In this document: positions 44,990-58,900 of the stretch, piece after piece | Position numbering within the stretch: position 1 is the stretch's first letter | How the letters are laid out: each line of letters opens with the position of its first letter | NCBI GenBank assembly: GCA_006384855.1 | Contig: VCJN01003438.1 | Coordinates: 1-64,000 of the forward strand | DNA length: 64,000 bases | Source: Tetraselmis striata | Lineage: Eukaryota > Chlorophyta > Chlorodendrophyceae > Chlorodendrales > Chlorodendraceae | Reading direction: 5' to 3' | Translations under genes and position numbers: made by a program | Notes under the pieces: model-generated | Database searches by the model: none | The model's input: only the letters and a program-made list of their open reading frames with translations | Told to the model about the DNA's origin: nothing

Positions 44990-46240
44990 AGATGGCCGGC
45001 AAAGTCGACAGCGTAGGGATAGCAGTTCCAAACCACTGCGGGTCCTGGCCTCGTTCCCGAACGCGGATATAACTTGGTTGCCACCATGAGGTTGCTGCCT
45101 CGCTATGTTGTACATTGGCAAAGTAACCGTGACAATCCAACGTCGAACGACTGTCGCGTAGATTGACTGCAGCGGCCTGCTTCGCATTGAGGGTAACACT
45201 GGACGAAACACTGCCACTGGCATCGCCGTGAAAGTAACACGTGTAAAACTTGATTGCTTGCAAGTCAATCACCACACCGTCTCTGCGAAGGCCGGAGAGC
45301 AAACTATCTGGCGGTACCCCGATTTCGGCGGTCAATATTGGCGAAAATGCACACCGACGAAGTATGTTTGGATCGTGAGACGAATTCATATGTTTGAATC
45401 GTGAGACTTTTGTGGCTGAGCTGGCTCTGACTCGGGAGTCTAAAGGCTTGCATTGTGGGCGCCAAGGTCACTGATATGCTGACGTTCAGACGCTACTGGC
45501 TGCTGACATATACATCGATGTTTATGTTGGCGAGCGTGCCCCGCTTGGCGCCCCATAACAGCATCTCCCCACCTGCCAAGCGAGCCGTTCACACCACCGT
45601 TAAACCCTTCCAGACAGCTGTGACTGTTGGTCGCTGACTATTGCTGAGGCTCTGTACTTTTGTGCTCCCGCCTTCGGCTCTTTCATGTTGACTGCATGCG
45701 GGTCACGGCACGAGTCACCCGCAAGGTCACCTGGAGATGCCACACCGCTACTGAGAAGCGGGGCAAAGATCAGGGGATCAACTCCACTGACCGATACATG
45801 TAGCCAGACATCAACTCGGTGAGCTTGGACATGTCGGCTGGATGGCCTTTGAGCGTCTACCCCCGGCGCATGTTGTCATCATGGGTGCATTCTGAGCGCC
45901 CCCGGGGCAGCCCCACAATGGAACTATGCTGGCTTTGCAGCACACAAGGCTCTCATGATGTTGGGCATCGACGACACCGATATGGTTGCTGCATTCGGAC
46001 ATCAACGCCGGTCAGCGGATAAATAACGCTTTTGACCTCCCGCAAAGAGGAAAACATCTCAAACCGGAGATACAGAAAAGTTCGCCCCAAGACATCGGCC
46101 TAAGCCGCCTGCCCCAGCACTTGACCTCTTGCGCCAACTGCAGTCACAGGTATGGCATGGCCCTCAGTAGACCATTGCCCCATTCGAAACCGGAGGGCGA
46201 ATGCAGCCCGCAGTAGGCAGCCCCGGGACACGCCCGGTAG
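44990..46240. other. Region without recognisable gene
   Basis: Short open pieces (for example 45819-46022 and 45986-46216) show no known domain. Possibly remains of mobile elements. Confidence 0.4.
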
Positions 46241-46251
46241 ATTGCCCACAG

Positions 46252-46325
46252 TCGGAGAGCCGGGAATCGAGCCCGGGACCTCCGGGCATACGAGGCCTCC
46301 GCTCTGCCGAGCGGGCAGACGATGA
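46252..46325 (-). tRNA. tRNA-like sequence (pseudo-tRNA or SINE head)
   Basis: On the minus strand there is an A-box-like GCCCGCTCGGCAGAGCGG, a loop CTCGTAT with potential anticodon CGT, and a B-box GGCTCGATTCC inside a 5-bp T-arm CCGGG/CCCGG. The acceptor ends do not pair (CTCTCCG has no partner) and the anticodon stem has two mismatches, so this is not a functional tRNA as read. It is either a decayed tRNA gene or the promoter head of a tRNA-derived SINE. Confidence 0.4.
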
Positions 46326-46929
46326 GGCTTTTTAACGGGTATACCTGCCTGGGTATACAGACGCATCGATTGTATATATCGACGTGAGCGAGCTTTCAGC
46401 ACATTCCGGTACACACAAGCGTACCACAAAAGCCAACCGGCGCTTCTATATGTGCTGTAGCCTAATCACATCGTACATGAATAATTCCACCCCCCCCCCC
46501 CCCCTCTGAGAATCTATGATTGTTTATACTACGACCACTGTCCCTGACTAGTTTCTTGATAGGATGTGTGGATTGACCGCCTGACTGATTGATTGATTGA
46601 TTGATATGCAATCACTGATTATCGCACACGCATGCTGGGGTATGCCACCCACCAGTCAAGGCACCCTCTGGCGGACCCACCCAGGGGGGGGGGGGGGGTA
46701 TCATCAGGGAGGCGCATCATGCCGGCATCGTGGCGCATCATATCTCCGCCTTCGTGAGAGGCGCCCAGTGCGCAACAAAAGGCGCGTCAATATGCTTCGA
46801 TGGATGGGGACTTGCGGGTTAAAATGTACATTTTAAATGGCGCGTGCGCTGGCTGTGCTGCGGCACGCGGGTCAGAGGAACAGGGGGACAGCGGGGACAA
46901 GGGGTGGGGGGGGGGGGGGGGGGGGGGGC

Positions 46930-49900
46930 TCAGAACGCGCTGTTGGCGCCCTGCACGGCTGGCAGGCCGATGATGTTGAGGTTGTCGAGGCCGCCCGGCA
47001 CCTCCGAGAGGTCCATCGGGCCCGCCGACACGGTGAGCTTGAACACGGGGCGACCCGAGGCGAGCTTGCCGCTGCTGGGCTTGCTGCTGCCGTTGTCGCT
47101 GCTGCGCCGGCTGCCCGCGCTGAGCTGCAGCGGGCGCGCCGCCTCGGCCGGGGCGGGGGTGGGCACTGGCTTGACCAGGCGGGGCAGCCGCAGCCCTGCC
47201 GCCTCGCCGCCGGCGCCACCATCCTCCTCCTGGGCGTCGGAGATGACTCCCAGCGGGGGACGCCCGCCCTGTCACGTCAGGCCACAAGTCAGCGGGAATG
47301 CGGGGGGGCGGGGGGGGGGGGGGGGAGGCGGGTTCGCAGGTGCCGCATATTCTCAAAAAGTACAATCCGCAATAATAGTGATACAATCACAAACTTTTGA
47401 ACTCATTGTGACAAACTGAAACCATACAGCAATCGTGTCACTACTCCAATCCACAAATGATTCCAATCTCACATTCCAATCTCGCTATCGTCAGTATGAC
47501 TACCGGGCGCCGACGCGCCTATAAGGACCCCCATTACAAGCGAGGATTATAAGCCTGTATTACCCTCCTCTAATCGGGCTTGCATCCATCCTACTATAAG
47601 AACGTTCGCTACAGTTCCGTTGTAGTTTCCTCCACATGCCACCCGTGCACACCGCTTCTATACATTGCAACCCGGAAACATGCAGTCCCCATATATATCG
47701 AAAGTGTATCGTCCAAGCGTAAGTGTTCATGCATGCAGTGCATTGGACATACGGTCATGCATACCACTTTGCAAACAGTCCATTATCCACCGCGTGTCGA
47801 AAGCGCAGAATGGCTTTTGGGGATTGCCCCCCCCCCCCCCCCCCCCCGCCACCCACCCACCCCTATTCTGCACTAGTTGTATCCATACAACTATATAAAA
47901 TACAAAATGCAATAATGAAGCTGCTACTAATAAAACACATTGTAGTTTTATCGTACACAATAACACGTACACGTAACGTAATGTAGCTGTAACATATTGT
48001 AGTTGTAACGTACACGTAACAATCGTAACTGTTATACAAAACTACAATTAGTCAAAACTAAACAAGTATAATAAATGAGTACAATGATGCAAACTGACAG
48101 TGCCGCCGTGTGGAAACTGACTGCCCGGCACATCGCCAGCACACCCGGCCATGGAGGGGCTGGGCGCGTGCGATCAGGCGCCCGGTGAGCAAGCATGCGG
48201 CGTGCTGTCAATGGCAAGCGGGAAACAGAGGAAAGGAACGGGAAGGAGGAGACGCGCACCTGGTGGGTCAGGCTGTGCAGGCGGCGCGGCTGATTCGGGG
48301 CGGCCTCGGCCTCCGGCGCCGCGGGGCGGCCCGCCGGCATGGACCAGATGCGGTTGATGATGGCCGCCTGGCGGTCCGCGGGCGAGGGCGGCGGCATGCC
48401 CGGGAAGCGGCCCCCGGGGCGCGCACCCCCCGAGGCCGGCGGCGGCGGCGGCAGCGCCAGCACCAGCTGCGGCGGCAGGTTGCCGCGGCGGTCGAAGATG
48501 CGCTGCGCGTCGGTGTCGCTGCGCCGGCGGGCCATCACCAGCGACGCGGACGCCAGACGCCGGGTCTGCCCCGGCGCCTCCGCCTCGGGCGCCGCCGCCC
48601 CGGGCGGCCCGTGCATCTCCTCGAGGGCCGTCAGCTGCGCCGCTGCCGCCGGCGACGCGGCGGCGTTGGCGGCGCGGCACGCGCCCAGGCGCTCCGAGCG
48701 CCAGCGGGCGCGCACGCGCGCGTAGTGCTGCACCGCCGCCACCACCTTGCTGCCAAAGCGGCGCAGGTCGCGCGCGCTGATGGACAGCACCTTGAGCGGC
48801 GACGAGGTGGCGACCACGGTGCAGCCGTACACCTGCGGCACCTGCCCGTGGTGGGTGACAGGGCAAAGCGAGCGCCGTCAAGATCCGCCGCTGCCGCAGG
48901 GCGCTGCTCTGCCGCGTGGCTGCAACAGTGTGTGGGTGTCTGCGGACCATATGGATCCCCAAGTAGCTTTATGCAACTTCTGGTGTGGCGGAGGGGATGC
49001 CAACTAGACGTATAGTCACTATTATACAGTCCTACCATCATAACTACTGCTCCAACCTCTAGTAAGCATGACATCATCAGAGGGCCAATATAATTCGGAT
49101 CAAGAACATTTGTTTGTTTCTTGGAGTAAAGCTGTAGCATTGTTTGGACCAAAAGCATCATGGCATCCACGCAGCAAACAAAAGGTATACATTCTTGGCC
49201 TTTTCATCTGACGTTATTATGGACACACTGCGAGTCGTGTCAATGCGCATCACAGTTCAAGAGATTCACAGTAACACTCAAACGCCGGAGGGCTTTGGCA
49301 GTTTGTGGACCCAATTCTGAGGCGGTGATGCCCTGGAACAACCTACATCTCCCGATAAGTCTCCCACCCCCCCCTCTCTGCTGGAACACTAAACGCCATT
49401 TCACCCGCCAGTGATTAAGCAGAAAGTGTTATTTGGCTATGATCAGCTGACAGTGGTTGATACACAAACAGGTTGCGACCTCCAGCTAGGGTACTGCCTA
49501 GGGCATCGGCGCCGCTCACCAGGCACTCCTCCCCGTCCTCGTTGACGCGGATGGCGTCGGCCGACAGCCCCAGCAGCTCCTCGCCAAAGGCCTGCCCCTC
49601 GCCCACCACCGCCAGCGGCGCCATGCGCTGCAGGCCCGACACCTCCGCGCCGCCGTGCACCACAATGCCGGCGCCGTTGAGGCCGCCGACGCCGCCCCAG
49701 CGCGCCACGCTCCCCGCGGGGGGCGCCCGGTGGCGCCGCCCGCCCGCAGCGCCCTGCAGCGCTGCTGCATCGCTGGGGTGCATCGCGCGCATCTTCGCCG
49801 CGGAGGGCATGCTGCCGTCCTCGTCGTTGTCGGCGCGGACGCGCTCCGCCGCCCGGGCGGCCAGCTTCCCAGGGTTCTGCGGGGCGCTGGCCAGTGTCTG

Positions 49901-52900
49901 AGGCGCAGGGAGGGGAAGGGGGGGGGAGGAAGGGAAGGGGGTCATCGCCATGTGTGTCATGATTGTCTAGAGTAATAATACAGTACAGCTGCGGGCCGGG
50001 AGCCCGCGTCGGTTTCAGCTTCAAGTGGAGCCGCATGTAAGCTTGGGTATGGAACAACATGCACGACCACCGTGTGTACATCAATGTATAAACATGTGTA
50101 GATTTCCCGCGCGTGGTTGTTACCGCCACAGCAAACACGATGCTCCCATTCCGCTCGTCACTGCTTTGTCATTCGTGATATACTGCCCCGCAAATAAAGG
50201 TACGGTGCTACCGTATCCCGACGCTGCGAGTCGTCCGGCCGATCCTTGCACAAGGTCCATCTCGCGCATTACATGGGCAACCCCACTAGACCATACGTAC
50301 CCCCTAGTACTTTGTCATACTGCACAAGGATTACCTAACCTGTGAAAGCATTGCGTAATCGTTGCCAGTATGATTAGCGTCATCTTAAATATCGTTTTGC
50401 ATCGGTCCGCATTACTGCTGTATCGTTATTCAATTTCAAACATTACACGTATACTTTTCCCCAATAAATGGGCCATACAAACTCAAACAATGGACTTAGT
50501 GCTTTCCGGGAATCGATTCGCAATACGACAAAGATGTATCTGTCAGTTTTTTTCGAAATAATCCGTACCACAAACATGATTTATATTCTATTTCTAATTG
50601 CCACACCTCCGTGCTTATATACTTTTTAGTGGGGGAGTGTAACGGCGCCCACCTGCAGGTCCTCGCCGGCGTGGTACCGGCCCAGCACCCTCGCCTCGCC
50701 CTGCGTGATGAGGAAGAGGTGCTCCGCTGGCGCGCCCTGGCTCACCACCACGCCGCCGCGCTCAAAGGTGGCGGAGCGCATGAAGACCGCCAGGCTGGAG
50801 AGGTGCTGGCGCGGGAGCGCGTTGAAGGGCTCCACCTGCGCGGACCGTGTGCAACAGGGCGCCGTCAGCAGCTGCGGCAGACGCGCGCTGTCCTCGGCGC
50901 GCTCTGATACGAGGCCCGCCACACGGGCGGAACGAAACCCAATTGCGCAGCTTGGGAGAGAATTTTTATCGTCATGCATGTGATATGTACACCTCTGTCG
51001 TACCTCAGCATAAGGATTATACGACTACGTAGAAAGTACTGTTTGGATTGAACCCGAATGGCGCGTCGCAGTAATGATATATGGGCGCGCGGTACCGGTA
51101 CATCAGTCTGCTGCTGTTATGTCTACTCGTGATGCACCCAGCGGGCGCAGCAACGGGTGAAGCAGTAACCCGTACCACTTAGCAGCAACGGTAGCCGGAA
51201 AACGGTTAGGAAAAGAGGAAAACCCATACAATAGTTTAGATCAGATCGACTAATCCTTAATGCGCCGCGCATCGTTGCAAAGCCACAAGACACATTGTGT
51301 GAATATGAGGTCAGAAAATGCTGTATTACCCTGCAGCATCGTGTCAGACATATGTCCGTATGGCATTTGTGGTGTATTTGTGGAGTATATTTGAAGACAG
51401 ATATTTTCTATCTTTGCGGAAAGGGGCTGGGGGAGAGCGGGTCAAAAACGATATGCTGGAAATGTACTGCCGCAAACCCATAGCGTGCCGGCGGTCGTAT
51501 GGCGACTATACGGCTACCGGCAGCAAAAGCACCTACTCTACAGTTGGGCTAGCAAAATCGAGCAGCGCAGGGCAGCGGGAATGCACAGCTCTGCAGCCGC
51601 TAGTATGGAAGGACAGTGTCAGCCACCAGGACTAACAGTAACCGCAATGCCCAAAATACAACGCGCGGATCCACATTACAACAGTGTTCGCCCACCGCTA
51701 CATACCCGCAAGTTGGATGCTCGAGTGCGGATACATCTTTCTTCTCGAGGGACCGATGCCCTCCGACTGCGTGGAGCCCCGTGCCGACACATCGCATTGC
51801 ATTGTGCCCGCCATAGCCCTGAAGCCCAACTGGTAAGCAAGACTCGGCTAGGTGAGGGGGTGGGGGGGGGGGGGGGGGGGGGGGCGCACCTTGGCGAGCG
51901 TCTCCAGCAGCTCCGCCAGCTGCTGCGTCATCAGCTGGTTGACCGTCTGGTCGTAGCACTCGCGCGTGATGCGGATGAGCTCGACGCCCCGAAACTCGCC
52001 CTCGCCCTCGCCGCCCTCCGGGGCCGCTGCCGAGGGCGGCGCGGGCGGCACGAGGACGCTGGCGGTGCGCTGCGCGTTGCGTTGCAGCAGCGCCAGCTCG
52101 CCAAAGCTGCTCCCGGGGGTGAGCACGCGCACCAGCGGCCCGTAGTACGAGTCCGGGTCCTCGCCCAGCAGCCTGGGGGACCGGTAACGGAACACACAGC
52201 ACACGCACACTTGCGCCTGAGCCCCAGTTTGACTCTTTGTAACACCGCCTAATCGCTACTCGAGCAAGAGGCGGCAGAAAGAGGGCACGCTGCAACGACA
52301 CGGACAATGCCGCTCGGGTTGCTGTGGGCGCTGTGTTTTGAAAACGCTCCTACTACTGAAGTGACCAAAAACGAATTGGTCGCGGATATTCAATTATACC
52401 GGTGCCATATTCCAAAAGAGAGATTCATGATGTGGCCCATCGAAATAATGTAGAAATAAAATGGCTTTATTCCTCATCAGAGGCAACAACATCGGCTAAA
52501 TAGCCAGAACACCAATATACTAAGTATATGCTATTAAGGGATGTTACAAACCAATGCTTTCTTAATACATTCTCTAATACATGTTATTATAAATTGATGC
52601 AGTAAGAAGCCATGATGTATTACGAGACAGATCCATTTTCAATAGTCGCTATAGTAGTTCGGGGCTGCTTTCTCCGCCCTCATGCATCAATCTGCACTTG
52701 CTTATCCCCGCTCAGCTGGGCACGTTGGGGCGGTCATCTGAGCGAACATGAAAGCAAATTATTATATTCAGAGGCAATAGACTCTCGCCCGGGGGGGGTC
52801 GCACCTCTTGACGGGCTTGCCGTCAGAGCCGACGCCCACCAGCGGCACCTCCTCCTGCAGCAGCGCGTTGCGCGTCAGCGTGCGCTTGTGGTGCGCGGCC

Positions 52901-55900
52901 GGCACGGTGGGCGACGGCGGCCGGTCCGCGGGCGCGTCTTCCAGGTCCGGGTGGTCGCCCAGCGAGGTGCACGACGCCACTGACATCGTCTCCACCGCCG
53001 AGCCGGCCGAGCCCTGCGGCAAAAAGGGCATCAGCAGCTGCATCAACAGAGGGAAAGGCCCCCACAGCTCGCTCGGCAACAGTGTTTGAAGGACGGCGTC
53101 CACTGCTCCCGCCACGACGCGGGGCGCAACTCCATTTAGAGCCGGCGTCGTGTAAACTGTATTTGAAAACACCATAACGATATAGGGTCGTCGCGAGGCG
53201 CCCGCTTGCCAGTGTCGCGTAAGGCCCTCCAGCCGCCGGCCGTGTTTATGCCCATTCCGGGCGAGACGCGTGTATCCTTCCCTCGTCGAGCGTGATAACA
53301 TGTCGGCAATAAGATTTCATCTCACCCCTACGCGCCGTGGGGTGGTCAACCGCGCCAAGTGGCCAACAACTTGCGAGGAATTTAAAATCAATTTTACGTA
53401 ACGTATGTACCTCAAATTGGCATATTTCCCGGTCGTAACATCTGAACGTCGCATGCCAAGGATCTAAGGATACGTTTAGTAGTGATGGGCGTTGGGATAA
53501 GTACAAGACCCCCCTGGAAAACTCCTGTGAATTCGGAGGGTCTCGGAGTTATCGGCCGCTTCTCCGTGTCGGCTTTTCCGAGGTGCAGCATAACGCAGCT
53601 GAACGGTGCTTGCGCACACCGCCAACTCCCGCTACCCACACGGACCTCCAGAGTATCGTAACTATGTTTCCGGTGCCGGGGGAGGGGGAGGGGATGTTGC
53701 GGGTGGCAGCTGGGCGGCGAGTGACGCCAGCACCTGCGAGAGGCGCAGCGAGCGCATGCTCCGGTTGTCGCCTCCGCCGCCAAAGCCGCGGTCGCTGGCG
53801 CCGCGCTCGATGGTGTGGTTGATCGCCTCGTACAGCTTGCGCGAGTTGTTGACGCTGATCTTGCGCGGGGCGCCGCGCCGCATCATGGCCTTGCTCACCT
53901 GCGCCCCGGCGCCAACAGCCGCCATGGGGTCAGACGGTGCGGCCACCAAACAGCCCACCACACCGGTCTATCTATCCAGCATGCCAGAAGGTGGACCCTC
54001 AAGGATTGTCCGTGCAGCAGGAACGTCTTATAGTATGGTGGGGCAAGGCACAGCACCGGGAGGGCGTGACGCCACAGCCGACAGAAACCCAATCTTCCAA
54101 TCGCCCAAAGTTCCGCCTCTACTCTTCCCACCACAGATGCCGATGAATGGGTGCCAACGCGCGTAGAAAACCCTGATACAACGCAAACCCTATATAGGGC
54201 TTGCACGCAACGCTATGGTTCCGCTTAACTTTCGTCAACATCCGGCCTCTGATGTCGGCAGGATAAATTCTAATTTGCCTATCATCGAGCAGGTGCTCGT
54301 GCGGATCACGCGACGCCGTGAAACACTCATTGGACTGTGACACGATAGATCACCCCCCTCCCTCCGTCAATGCCTGGCTGGGAGGGGGCGATACCATGCC
54401 CAGCACGTCCTCCACGTTGGCGCGGCGGCTGAGCTCGCTCAGCATGTGGGTGGTGAGGCCTCGCGGGTTCCGCCGCGCGATGCGGTCCATCATGCGGCGG
54501 TTGGGGTCGATCAGGTTGCGCGCCTTGATGGTGAAGCCGACCGCCATGCCGGCGCGGCCCCAGCGCTGGCGGGCCGCTGCGGCGGCGGCGGCTGCGCGGC
54601 CGGCCTCCGCTTTGTTATTATCTGCCAATGCCCAGCAGGGCGCACCACCATGCGTCAGAGTTGCCCATGATCCGACGAGCGGCATCACCATCCACCACAT
54701 ACAAAGCGGACGCGCGGTGATGCGGCAACATTCAATTGGGTCTGCGGGGCGCAATGAATGATTCATTGTTTGGCATCACCGAGTCGGATGTTCTGTGCTG
54801 TATTACGAGTGGTGCATTCTAACTATCAGATTTCCGGATGAACATTGTTGTACTGTCTTTGCCGCGGGAGGGGTGGGGGTGGGGGACGCAGGAGATTGGG
54901 GACAACACAGCGTATGTGTTGGGCAGATAGGCGTACGTTTCAAATTTATGGGTGTGATACATTCGTGTATTATTCGTGCATGTTTGAAAATAGACAAATG
55001 TTCTGCCGACATGAAGAATTATAGGCACTGATACGCCATTTACAACATCGGTCACCCTTTCAATTTTCCAGGTTTACCCTTCTCGTTGTGCATAGGGGAA
55101 GTTCGTATTGATTTCGGATCCGTGGGTCTGTAAGCACGAAAAAGCACATCGCCTGTATGCGGATTACGTACGCTGTGAAGGGGTGGGGGTGGGGGGTGGG
55201 GGTGGACTCACCTCCGGCAGACCCCACAGCTGATGGCTCGGCGTTGAGGTCCGGCGACTCGGCCGCCTCCTGGCCGCCGCCGCCGCCAGGCGACTGGGCG
55301 TCCTCCCCGAGCCGGTCGTCCAGTGTCTTGGGGATCTCAATCACGGCGCGGTGCGTGGTCTCTGCGTGGCTCGCCTTCATGAGGGACATGGCCTCCTCCT
55401 CCGCCTTCTTTGCCTGCAGCGTCACCCCACTGCATTAGTCGCTGCGGCCAGTGCCTGGCACTAACTGGATTCGGTACATCATTCGACTCCATTGAGCCGA
55501 CTTGAACAGGAAAATGACGCTCAGGATTCTGTTGATATCCTTCATGTAAGCATGTAAGCAAAAGCCGAACGGGGTTCAGATGAAGAACGCTACAAAAGTG
55601 CGCCGATTCAGGCTTGAAAAGTAACGTGGCCTACCATATATAGCGTTCAATTAAATACGGGTTGTGGGGCCAAAAAATTATGAACTGTGTTTGCGCCTTT
55701 GCGCCGGTATATTTGTTATGTATTCTTGCTGTCTCCTGGATTATTATTCCGTCATAATAGTTTTCTCCTCTTTGCGAGGGGGTCGAAAACGCTATTTATC
55801 CGCGGTCCGGATTTTTGTTAGTACGGTATGTCATATCCATACCTATTTATAGATAGATAGGTGCGGTGCCCGCCAATCCTAAGAGGCATTGACGAAAGTC

Positions 55901-58900
55901 GCCTTGACTCCGCGTAACCTGGCCACTTTATGAAGTGCGCTGAACCATCGCAACTTCAGTACCAAAACATCGTCAAGAGTACTAAACACCAATGGCGTAG
56001 TTATGAAACGCCAGCTCGAAACGGAGTTGCGCACAACCCCCTGCCCATCCTGAGGGTAAAGAGCAGCAGCGGGGGCGGGGGGAGGGAGGGGGGGGGGGGG
56101 GGGGGCGCACCGCCAGGGCCTGCTGTCGCCACTGGTTGACGGCCTTGGCTGCGCCCATTCCGAGGACGGTCCGGAACGCGCCCGCCTCACGCAGCTTCTC
56201 TTCCTGCCGCCACAGTCACATTCATCTGTCAGGCTCGCCGGGCGTGGCACTCCTACGGCTGCGCGCATCCGAGGCAACGGGGGCTCATCCGTGCGGCCGG
56301 CGCGCACCTCGGCCGCCTTCTTGGCGAGCTCCTCCTCCTCCTTCTTTTTGCGCGCCCTGTCGCGCTCCTCCATCGTCATCCAGCGCCACTTCGCGGCGGC
56401 GATTGCGGCGAGCGGCGTCATGTGGACCTCCGTGAAGCCGGAGGCGGCCTCCTGGGCGGGGATCGCCTTGCGCACCGACTCCATGAACCTGTGAGGCACC
56501 AGCAGCACAAGGCAGCCGGGATGTTGTCAGACACTGCCCGCCTCCATCCTCCGCCCCCCGTGTTGCTCCCCGCAGCAGGAACAGCCATCAACCCTAAATC
56601 CGAGCAGGCGGACATGCAGCTAAGCATCGTGACAATCGTGGTCAAGTCCAGAAACCGAGCGACCTTGGGCCCACTACCCATTGGCGAGGCTCTTTCGTAC
56701 TATATCATACATTATAGTATATGATAATGATATTTGATATGTACTTTATATTATTACATATGTACTATAATAATATATTAAGCCTACGTTTCTACTAAAC
56801 AAGGACTTTCATATTCCTGGGAAAAATAGGCTGGAACTGCTCCGTAACCAGAGCATGTGCCCATGAGCAAGAGCAGCTGGGCGCCATGTCACGCTTTACC
56901 CTTGATATGCCAGGATGGGAACATCGGATAAAGTCTTCGCGGGGCATACTAACAAACGGGCAAACCCAGCACTCAGACATCCTCACACCCTTCCCAACTT
57001 CCGCAGCCGGGCGACGCACTGGTTGACCCAGTAGGTGCCGTTGTGCTCCACCAGCCCGGCCTTGTCCGCCTCCTTGTCGCTCACGGCAATCACGGCGTCC
57101 TTCTCCACCGCGCTCATGGCGTGCGGCCCCTTGGCGCGGCGGCTGCTCTTCACGGTGCCGGGCGCCATGGTGGACGTGCGCGTCTTCTTCGTCAGCCGCG
57201 TCGCGGCCGTCACGGCGGTGCGCGCGTCGTCGTCGTTGTCGCTGTCGTCGTCCTCTAGACCCAGCATCTCGGGCTCCGGCTGTTGCCGCACCTGCCGAGA
57301 CAAGGCCGAGGCGCAAGCGGAAGGGGTCCGCCGGGTAGGCAGAGGAACACATTTAGGCAACAGCGACAAGGCGCCTACGAGCCCCGGAGGCTCTGACCGA
57401 TCAAATGTAGGCGCTCATAGGGTTAGGAAGGTGCCAAAGACAGAAGAGACAGGACAAAAGAGGCGCGGGGGTGGGGAAGGCACCTCAACGCCACCCGACA
57501 AAAGAATGTACATACATTCCCCATCATCGCCCTCCTCAATGATGGTGGCGCCTGCCCATGGGACCGGGCATGGGGGTGGGGTCAGCCGGCAGAAACCGGG
57601 ACTAGCACGAGGCGCTGGCAGCGCTGCGGCCGATGGTCCAGAGCAGCGGTGACCACTGATGGCTGGCCGCGCACTGGGTGGCGTGGGCCGGTGCGTACCG
57701 TGAGGGGCACGCACGCGCTCCATGCCGGCCGCCAGCTTGCTGCACAGCGCCTCCGGCAGGCCGCGGAACGAGTCCATGCCCTGCAGCACGCGTGTCAGCA
57801 GCGCCACGTCCTCCTCGCTGCGCATCTCGGGCGCCCACTTGAGCGGGCGCAGCGCGAGCGCCGCCTGCAGCGCGCGCAGCGGCCCCTCGGCCGACGCGGG
57901 CCCGTAGCCGGCATACTGCGCCAGGTGCCGCCATGCGGGGCGGTCCAGCAGTAAGCAGTGCGCGCCGCGCGCTCCTCCCGCCACCACGCTGACGCTCGCG
58001 GGCTGCGGGGGGCATGCCGCAGCGGGGTGGTGAGTACCCGAGCAATGGCATCGGGACGAAGCGCGATTCGATTCGGTTCGCGAGTCCTAACCATCATGCG
58101 CCCTGTTTTGCACCATTGAGTTGCAAAATCTGCACTATATTTGTGGTGAAGTGTACTCGCATTGATTAAGACATATCCTATACCGTGCAAACACACAAAT
58201 GGTCAGCGGGCATGTAAAGTTTTGACCCCCCTCTCACAGAGGAACTCTATTAAAACAAAGGAATTATTCAGAATAAACCACGAATACAGCACGAATATTC
58301 CAATGATGCAAAGGAGCAAAACAATTAATTTTTTGGGCCCCTAAACTGTATCTAATCATACGTTAGTTAGTATGCCTAGGGAAATAATGGACCCCTGGCC
58401 CGCCCCCACCTTGCCCGGCTCCAGCAGCGCCCACTCCCCAAATGGCTCGCCCGCCTCCACGATGCCGATGCGCTCCCCCACGTTGCCGGGGTCCGCAACC
58501 GCGGCCGCCAGCGCCACGCCGCTCGGGACGACCGCCCCGGCGGGCGCCTCCTCCGTCGCCCAGCTCGCGCGCCGCTGCGACCGGAAGCTGTACTGCTTCC
58601 CCAGGCGCGGCCCGAAGCCCGCGTCCGCGCCGTCCTCGGTGGGCTGTCGCGAGTTGGCGCCCAGCAGCGGCCTCAGCAGCCCCGGGTCCTGCTCGTGCAG
58701 GTCGCAGTGCCCGGACACCACAATATACCTGCCCACAAAACAAGCAGCTCGCCGTGAGAGCGCTGTCACCTCCGCCCGCCACTGCCAACTGCCATCCAGC
58801 CCCGGGAGCACCAATCACATAAGGAACGTAAGCAAGAACACCCGTTGCTTTGCTGCCAGGATAGGGCTTCCGGCACTTGAATACGGATGACGCAATGATA

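Noticed and set aside
45819-46216. Small overlapping + strand frames
   Set aside because: No recognisable domain and stops between the pieces; left as unassigned DNA.
46252-46325. Functional tRNA gene
   Set aside because: Acceptor stem does not pair and the anticodon stem has two mismatches.
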